Shown in pieces: positions 57,076 to 64,000 of a stretch of 64,000 bases of DNA. Under the pieces are notes generated by a model. That model was given only the letters and a program-made list of their open reading frames with translations, was not told where the DNA came from and made no database searches. Positions within the stretch are counted from its first letter, which is position 1. Each line of letters begins with the position of its first letter. Both the position numbers and the translations under genes were made by a program. The stretch is from Ochotona curzoniae (Eukaryota > Chordata > Mammalia > Lagomorpha > Ochotonidae): positions 36,898,501 through 36,962,500 of the forward strand of contig NW_024465885.1 of assembly GCF_017591425.1 (NCBI RefSeq). The letters are read 5' to 3'.

Positions 57076-58180
57076 TGGGGCGGAAAGTTTGAAAATGCAC
57101 CCAAGTCTCGTAACCAAATTTGTAAGTTAGGAAGTATATGATTCCCCGCTCTGACAAGCGCTCGAATTTCTGGAAGTGAACTTTCTGACCTCGGTTTCAG
57201 GCAAATTGCTCTAGACCGTCTCTGGCCTCAGGATGGGAAGTCCAAGTGCAGGGCACCACACGGGACTCCAGCAGGGGCCTTGTGCTAACAACCGCACGAG
57301 TCACATGATGATGTGGGTCCACTCCTGACAGCTCCCTCCTATTTCTTCTTTTTTCCTCACAGGGGACTGAGCCGAGGCTTACAGTGTAACCCTGCCTGGC
57401 TCGCCATCTGCTCCTTACCTCCACCCTAGGTATCCCACGGCCTGCCCCAGGAGGAAGTCCCCGCTTTGGACAGAGTGGGAGGGTAGAGGCCGCTGACGAA
57501 ATCAAGGTTAAAACCCAGGGAAGGTCCAAGCATTCGTCCTGGATGTGGGCGTGCAGGGCTACAAGGGAACAGTGTGTGAGGCCACACTTAAGAAAGCTGC
57601 AAGTTCCATGCCCAAGTGTAAAAAAAAAAAGGGGGGGGGGGGAATGGGCAAGGTAGAAACAGTCCAACCCCGCGGTCCTACATTCCTAGGCCAAGGCCGA
57701 TGGTGGAGGGGGAGGACCCAGCGGGTCCCCCGTTAGGGGCGCAGGAGGAATGGCCGCCCGCCGGCTCCCTCTTCTCCCTCTGCCAGGCGAGCGAAGGGCA
57801 CCGCGAGCCCCCAGCCTCCCGGGCGGCAGCCGCGACTCCCAGCCCCACCCCCGGCCGCCGAGGCCCGGGCGCCGTCGGGGCCGTCATTTGAATGCGTTTC
57901 CTTTTGGCTGAGCACAAAGGCTGGAACGCGGCCCTGTGGCGCGGGGCAGGAAAGTCCACGGCGCGGGCCAGAAGACGCGGGCGCGTCGCAGGACCCGCGA
58001 GAAAGGGAAAAGGGGAGAGAGGGGGAAACACCAGTTGGGCCGGCGCTGGGCTGCTGGGCTTTTTCGACTTTTCCTTTAAAAAGAAAAAAAAAAAAAAAAG
58101 TTTTTCGAGCCGTAGGTTCCAAGAACAGGCAGGAGGGGGGCGAAGCGGGGGGTTTTACAGAAAAGGCGCCTGGTCGGTTA

Positions 58181-58204
58181 TGACTCACAAGTGGGTTATA
58201 AAAG
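58181..58204 (+). promoter_or_regulatory. TATA box with upstream AP-1-type site
   Basis: TGACTCA (58181-58187), the consensus AP-1/TRE element, lies 9 bp upstream of TATAAAAG (58197-58204). A start of transcription would be expected at about 58225-58235. A TATA box inside a CpG island plus TRE suggests an inducible host gene read rightwards. Confidence 0.65.
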
Positions 58205-58227
58205 GGTCGCACGTTCGCAGGCGCGGG

Positions 58228-58374
58228 CTTCCTGTGCGCGGTCGAGCCGAGGCGGAGCGCCGCGGGCCACCGGCCACCACCGGCCGCCCGGGGCCGGGAG
58301 CAGAGCGCGCTGCGCCGCGGGGCGCGCCACGGAGCCCGCGCGGGACCGCACGGAGAGCGCGCCCGCGCCGCCAG
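58228..58374 (+). other. Predicted non-coding first exon (gene unidentified)
   Basis: From the expected start about 30 bp after the TATA box to the splice donor CCAG/GTACGC at 58374/58375. No ATG occurs within this exon on the + strand before the donor, so it would be 5'UTR. GC content is very high. The gene body must lie further right, beyond or within the following intronic sequence. I could not name the gene. An alternative is a longer exon ending elsewhere in the island. Confidence 0.45.
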
Positions 58375-58560
58375 GTACGCCGGCTCGGCTGCGGCCGCGC
58401 TAACGTGGCGGGGATGGCACGGGCAGGGCGCGGCGCAGCGCACGTGGCCGCCGGCCGGGCAGAGGTCAGTCGGGTCGGGCTCCCGCAGGGAACGGCTTTG
58501 CGGGGAGGTAGGGTGGTTTAGAAAACCTCCTCCCGGAGCGTCTGGGACGCGGTTGGAGGA

Positions 58561-59204
58561 GTTACCTACGGCCCGGCGGAGCTCTGGGCTAGACCAGAGG
58601 GTGATGCGTTGGGGCACACGGTGTGCGGGGTGGTCTGGGTCGGAAGAGACTGACTTCAAAACAGGTGTTGTTTTTAAGAACTTTGGAAAATAACTGGGTA
58701 ATAGGTGTCCCGGTTTGAGAGTTACAGTCCTCGTGTTCTAGATGGCAACAGTACACCCAGAAGTGGAGACGGAGCCCATGGGTGTTCGTGGGCTTTACTG
58801 CTTGTGTCCCCACTGTGCCAGCATGCCATTTCCCGGAGCATGTCCGAGAGCCTTATTCTAACCACACTCTAGTGGGTGTCAGGCACACTGTATAGCCCTC
58901 ATGGGTGGACCCATCTTTTGAATTTTTTTTTTTAATCATCTAAAGCAGATGTGTTGGGGTAGTAATAAATAACATTTAACGTCGAAGGACAGAAGTGAGA
59001 ATCAGAACTATGTTAAAGATGAGAGACTTTTGAGTTCAGAGAGGCGAGTTTTGTGCTCCAATGGCACGTGCGGGTGGCCGGCTTTATGTGCTTTGCGAGC
59101 ATCCGCGATGTCTACCGCTGCTCCTCATTTACGTGATATTTTGTCCAGATAGTGAAGTAGGTGTGTAGATATTCCAGACCCGAAGTTATCGCTTATCCGC
59201 TCCA
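58561..59204. other. Probable intron 1, nothing recognised
   Basis: Sequence outside the island returns to ordinary composition. No repeat or exon was identified. Confidence 0.4.
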
Positions 59205-59425
59205 TCCTTGTTATTTATTTATTTATGCATTCATTCATTCACATTCATTCATTTTAGAGAGAGCTTGTGCTCCGTCAGCCAGTTCACTCCCAGATGCCCA
59301 CAGTTACCAGGACTTGGTCCGGGCCAGAACTGGAGCCAGGAAGGGAAGTCGGGAATCTTCACATAGATACTGAGATTCGGCAAGCAGGCATGTTAACCTA
59401 AAGACTGAGAAGTCATTCACCCCTA
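59205..59425 (-). mobile_element. SINE, partial
   Basis: 'TTATTTATTTATGCATTCATTC', 'CAGTTCACTCCCAGATGCCC', 'GGTCCGGGCCAGAACTGGAGCC', 'GACTGAGAAGTCATTCACCCC'. The middle part is missing; ATTCATTC is a small expansion. Confidence 0.6.
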
Positions 59426-60120
59426 ATTGCATCTTGTACAGGGTCTTAAACAGCATTTGTAATGTGGATTAGCACAGTGACCAGAGCAGCCAAATGTTTA
59501 AATAATCAGGGCTATCTCTTTTTTAAAATATATGCAAAGTATTACATTGCTTATCTTCGTGAACAGTAGTATAAACTATAAGGTTTTCAAAGTAATTTCC
59601 TGCCTGTCATTGAATTTGATAGTGATAATGATAAGAAATCGGTAGAGCAGACGGGGCTATCCCCTTTTTGCCCGTGAGGCACTGTGGCTCAGAGAATTTG
59701 AGCCATGTCCCTTGAGGTCACCGGGCCCTCAGTGTAGAGTCCACTCTTGACTGTGTACAAGCAACAGGTGGAAAGTGGACGGAGGGGGCAGTTCCAGGAG
59801 CCTCTGAGTCTGTTGATTCTTGCTTGGGTGGCACCTTGCTGCCTCCCTCATGACAGGACCAATGCCTGTTCAGTAAGCACTGGTGTTGCAAAGCCGGCTC
59901 CTTAATTGGCTGCAATAAGGAAGTCCCCTCACACAACAGGTCTGCTCACCCTGGCCGCAGGACCCAGCTTGGTTACCACACTCCTTTAAGAGAAACATTC
60001 ACCGCGGCTGAAACCTGCAACCACTTCAGACAGCAGCGGTGTGGGCACGAAAGTCTATGGCGCTCTAACCCAGTCGCGTGTGGACATCCTAACTTGCTGA
60101 TCCTCCTGCCCATCCGTCAG

Positions 60121-60193
60121 TGCTGAGTTCTCTCTGGAAAGGCCATCTCATCACGTTCCGCTGTACCAGACAATGCGCTGGAGGCTGGCCAAG
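60121..60193 (+). other. Weak candidate internal exon
   Basis: A pyrimidine-rich stretch ending CATCCGTCAG (60111-60120) looks like a splice acceptor, and AAG/GTGAGC (60193/60194) like a donor, giving a 73-bp exon. Its only ATG (60173) opens MRWRLAK, seven codons ending exactly at the donor, which would suit a second exon carrying the start codon. Supported by splice signals only; a chance match is quite possible. Confidence 0.2.
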
Positions 60194-60299
60194 GTGAGCT
60201 GGGCAGGTGCACCAGGACCCTCGGGGACCTATGGAGGGCAGGGGAAGGCCGACAGGACTTGGCAGTGCGATTTGACAGTGTACTGCATTAGGGGTGAGA

Positions 60300-61600
60300 T
60301 AAATACAGAGTCTAGTACTTCAGAAAGTTCATGGGAAAAATAGAACTTAAAGGTTGCTTATATTGGTGTAAACAAAATGTAAAGCCATTTGTAGTATTTT
60401 TTTTTCCTTCACAAAATTCTGTCTTTCATGGCTTTTTTGAAGACTGAACTGAAAATCTTCAGAAAGTACTAAGAATCTTGCCACGTTTTACTTTGCGCAA
60501 ATCAGGGACATTTATAACTTTCACCTTTCTTCATATCTCATCAAATTCATCGTCTGAGAATCAAAACTCCACACAGAAAACCTCTGGCTTTAACCGCTGG
60601 TTAAAAACTAGTTTCCTCATCAGCTATTTTATGTCATAATCCAAATCTACCAAATTAAGGAGGCTTATTGTTTTCATTTTAAAGTAATAGCCCTTGAATC
60701 TTTTTTTTTTCCTTACTTGTTTGAGATTTTTGGTAAAGTTACACATTCTTTATGCAGAAATTTTAGAACTACAAAATACAGATTTTTGAACACTGTGTGT
60801 GGTCTCATCTAGGTGCGACACATCCTTGCATCTCAGTCCGTTTTGTAATGCCCGTTGCAGACCTCGAGTGGCTTGAGGGGAGACTGCCATCAGCTACGCT
60901 GAGCGCTGCCTGGCGTATCTCCATCAGCTGCTGCCTAGCTGGAGCTGCTCATTTCCGTAGCTTTCTTGCTTTGAAGCTGGGCCTCGAGCCCGCCTTGTAG
61001 AAGTCTGGCATTGTGGAAGGAGGGCAGCCTGGGCACCATGGCCCCGTCTCCAGTACCATGTCTGCCTTCATTCCTGCACTTGCTTGTTCTCATCTCTGAC
61101 ATGGGTGGCTGGACCAAACCATTTCTCAGATCCCTTAAAAACATAGAAAATTCTGGGATTCCAGTGTGAATACCAAACTTGCAGAGCCCCTGAGACGCAG
61201 CTGGACTTAGTGAGTTCGTGTTCAAGGAAAGCAGGGAAATACTACCATAACTCACTCCAGAATGCCACCTTACTGCATGTAAAACCATCAGACCTTTCCT
61301 CCCAGGCAGTAGAAACACTGTGAAACACTTTTGCTGTTTGTTTTAAGAAAACTGTGATCATTTCAAAAAATTGTTTTTAATTCCACCTATTCACTGATTA
61401 CAACTTTCACTTGTATGTAAACATTCTTTTTATCTCAGATGTGTAAAAGGGCTTTCATTTGGTCACTGCTGTGTCATTCTCACTTGCCGTTGAAAGACTT
61501 AAGCTCTGTCCATTCATCCCTGATTGCTCTTACTTACCAGAAAATGAAGCTAGTATCAGTCAAGTAAGAATAGTTTAATGCATATTGTGAATCACTGTGC
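60300..61600. other. Probable intronic DNA, nothing recognised
   Basis: No exon, RNA gene or clear repeat seen on either strand. Confidence 0.4.
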
Positions 61601-61604
61601 TAAT

Positions 61605-61925
61605 CTTGCTATGTTTTTATTCTATTGAAAAGGCAGAGAGATTGAGAGACAGATTAAGATCTCTAATCCACTGGTTCACTACCGCCCACCGCCCCCCCCC
61701 CCAACCGCCAGAAGCCTGCAACAGCCAGAACTGGGCTAGGTTGGAGCTGGGAACTCAGAATGCAACCTGGGTCTCCCATGTGGGTGGCAGGGACCGCCTC
61801 GCAGGCCGCACGTTCACAGGGAGCTGGAACTGAAAGTGGGTCTAGGACATAAACACATGAACTCTAGTATAGAATACAGGCATCCCAAGCAACAAATTAA
61901 GCACTGCCAAATGCCTGCCCCTGCC
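61605..61925 (-). mobile_element. tRNA-SINE, old subfamily, full length
   Basis: 'GAAAAGGCAGAGAGATTGAG', 'CCACTGGTTCACTACCGCCC', an inserted C run (61694-61702), 'GGGTCTCCCATGTGGGTGGC', 'GGCATCCCAAGCAAC' and head 'CACTGCCAAATGCCTGCCCC'. The GGGCAGGCATTTGGC head type is shared with the copy at 16.8 kb. Confidence 0.8.
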
Positions 61926-62560
61926 TGGGCTAATTCTCAGAGATAATAAATCTAGTCCACATGTAAATAGACAGGAGTAAGGGATTAGCCAGGGGAAAGA
62001 TCATTGAATAATATCAAGCAGTTGTTTAATCAAATGTCAATTATAAATTTGGCCCATTTCTCCATTGCTCAGAATGTTCCAGAAATGTGTAGGTTTCTGG
62101 TTGTATTAACAAAATGTTATAGCCGTTTAGATGCCCATCCACTGTCAGGTAAGCTAGCTTAAGGGAGGAGAGATGAGCACCAGGGCCACATGGCCGCAGT
62201 GTGTATCCCAGCAGCACCCCTCTGCACCCAGTGTTTAGCCTTGGGCAAGTTACTTCCTATGCCTCAGGACACCCATGTGTAAAGGGGGAGGATGCTAATT
62301 TTCATTCCTGAGGCATTGATGGGGAATTGGCAAATAGTGTGGATCATCAGGCAGGGACCAGTGCTTGGCACAGAGGAGTCCCACCTAAGTATTCACTGTG
62401 ACTGACAGTAAATGGTTCATCCTGCCAATTTAGAGAAACCAGTTGGGAAAGTGAGATGCAGAAGCCAATTTGGAAAGTGTGCTATAGAAACCACTTTGGG
62501 AAATGAGACACAACATGTGTACGTACAAACTTTAGAGTTGTGAAGAGTTACTAAGTTTCA
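61926..62560. other. Probable intronic DNA, nothing recognised
   Basis: A 'CCAGTTGGGAAAGTGAGA'-like phrase is repeated three times between about 62440 and 62512 in diverged form. No gene. Confidence 0.4.
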
Positions 62561-62561
62561 G

Positions 62562-62832
62562 AATACATTTATTTATTTGTGTATTCATTTGAAAAGCAAA
62601 GTGAGAGAAATACAGACAAGGAGAGTCCCCATCCACTGGTTCAGTCCCCGGATGCCCAGACGAAAGGCAGGAGCAGCAACTTAATCCATGTCTGCGGGGA
62701 CGCATCACCGCTGCCTCTGGTTCCCATCCACAGAAAGCTGGGATCAGGACTGGGGCTGGTGACTGAACCCAGGCATTCCTTTGTGGTACGTAAGCATCCC
62801 AACCAGTGTTATAAGCCATATTACCCACTCAA
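62562..62832 (-). mobile_element. tRNA-SINE, old
   Basis: 'CATTTATTTATTTGTGTATTC', 'CATCCACTGGTTCAGTCCCCGG', 'AAGCTGGGATCAGGACTGGGG', 'GACTGAACCCAGGCATTCC' (B-box complement) and 'GTAAGCATCCCAACCAG'. Confidence 0.75.
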
Positions 62833-64000
62833 GAACCAAAAAAAACCCCACCCATTTTGGAAACAACATGATAAACACTAGGTTCACTTATTTCAGTTAG
62901 ATTTCACTTTCAGTCAGATTCACTTCTTACCATTTCCCACATCTGTTTAGTTTGTGCCTGACCATATCCATCTCTCTCGCTTTAGCTATGTGCACGCCTG
63001 ACATACCTCACCGCTAAGTGCTTCAGCTCATGTCACCTGGGGATAGTGACATGGTCCTACACAAAGAAAACATGTGATGGTGGCACCCAGGCGCACTTTG
63101 AAAAAGTAGGAGTGAAACTTAGTTTTTGCCCACAAGCCCAGGTCATTATCTCAACTCATATTTTCCTGTTTTCCCCTGTGATGATTATGCTTTGTGGGCT
63201 GCTAGCCAAGCATGGAAGCCTCTAGAAGAGTCCATTACTAATCTGCAATGACAACATCTCCTAATAATATTTTCCGATAGCTACAAGCTTCAACTGCACT
63301 AATTCTTTAAGATCATGTTATTAGTTAAATCCTGCTGCAATGTTCCAGTGTCAAATCTATGCCTTGGATGCAGAGAGAACTCACCCTGGAGAATCTCAGG
63401 AATTTATTTAAATTTCCTGAGAGTTGCTGAGTTGTGACCCTGTCCCTGCCTTCTTACACACAGAAGAGCAGGAATCACTGTGTGCTGTAAAGCTTGCTCA
63501 CAGAGCTCCAGCTACCTCGGGGGGGGTGGGCACTAGGGACCACACCATGGCATGACAAGAGCTCAGAATCCATATTTGAGGAGCAGTTTGAAGCAGCTGT
63601 AGCAAGGACCTAACTGTGTGATGTCTCACCATGACACGTCAGGCAGCACCTATGACTACCTTCATAGGATTTTTAAAGGCACAGGGCAAAACGCCTTGGC
63701 TGTGAGAATATGTCTTGCCTCTCAAGAGATCCTCACCCATGTAGCAACATCACAACACAACTCAATCTTAACAAGGCAAAACCAAACCCTTTTTCGGAGA
63801 ACTTGTCCAGTTTGTCTAACCTAGTTCTTAGGACACGCATTCTTCCTTATTTGGGACCATAATGATGCCTGGAAATAGAGTCAAACGAACCATCAGGGAA
63901 GTTTTCCTAGGATGTACATAGCAAGTAGTGGGGGGTGGCATTTTATGGAAGTTTAGTGTTGAAAATAATCACTGAACTCAGGTGCGTAGGGGGAGCTTCG
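62833..64000. other. Probable intronic DNA to window end
   Basis: No exon with convincing splice signals, RNA gene or clear repeat. A short G run is at 63519-63525. Confidence 0.4.

Larger units (their letters stand above)
57600..58560. other. CpG island
   Basis: GC-rich, with dense CpG from about 57660 to 58520, in strong contrast to the AT-rich rest of the window. It includes a poly(A)/poly(G) run at 57621-57641 and a poly(A) run at 58082-58099. Long frames on both strands here (308 codons on -, 209 on +) are the expected by-product of low stop density and are not called as genes. Confidence 0.88.

Noticed and set aside
57733..58659. 308-codon open frame on the minus strand and a 209-codon frame on the plus strand
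   Set aside because: Both lie in the CpG island, where few stops are expected, have low-complexity P/R/A/G-rich translations and overlap the promoter. No domain is recognisable.

Overview
This is a mammalian nuclear DNA window with no intact host protein gene. It is almost certainly from a lagomorph and most likely a pika (Ochotona). The main evidence is about 30 copies, on both strands, of one tRNA-derived SINE with an A/B-box head, a body reading 'CTGTGGCCTGGGAAAGCAG' and an AATAAA(TCTTT)-A-rich tail. These resemble lagomorph C-repeats (CSINEs), in a form closer to pika than to rabbit as I remember them. Species assignment is inference.

Layout. 1-35.4 kb is AT-rich intergenic DNA packed with old repeats. 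It holds SINEs, decayed L1 pieces, ERVL/MaLR-type LTRs, an LTR-like block near 3.5-4.0 kb, three copies (plus a 3' stub) of a poly(A) retroposon family I cannot name, a half-LINE (HAL1-like) element at 20.5-23.5 kb, and a NACA processed pseudogene at 27.3-28.0 kb whose 5' end is inverted. 35.45-42.10 kb is a full-length L1 retrotransposon on the + strand: GC-rich 5'UTR with a YY1-type site at its very start, ORF1 (320 aa), ORF2 (1270 aa) and a G-rich 3'UTR ending in AATAAA plus a short A tail, flanked by a 14-bp target-site duplication with one mismatch. Both ORFs are open and the catalytic residues I checked are present, so this is the only stretch that plausibly encodes functional proteins. 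42.1-57 kb is again old repeats: a minus-strand L1 truncated after its endonuclease domain, nested SINEs, and a solo LTR with a clean 5-bp duplication.

57.66-58.52 kb is a CpG island with a TATA box, an AP-1-type site just upstream and a good splice donor, reading rightwards. It looks like the promoter and non-coding first exon of a host gene whose body lies mostly beyond the window. 58.5-64 kb would be its first intron(s), with one weak candidate exon at 60.12 kb. I could not identify this gene.

How the parts relate. The L1 machinery explains most of the window. SINEs, HAL1, the NACA copy and the unnamed retroposon all carry poly(A) tails, and in several cases 11-15 bp target duplications typical of L1 endonuclease and reverse transcriptase acting in trans. 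Nested duplications give a relative order for some insertions. Repeat boundaries outside those marked by target duplications are by eye and may be off by tens of bases.
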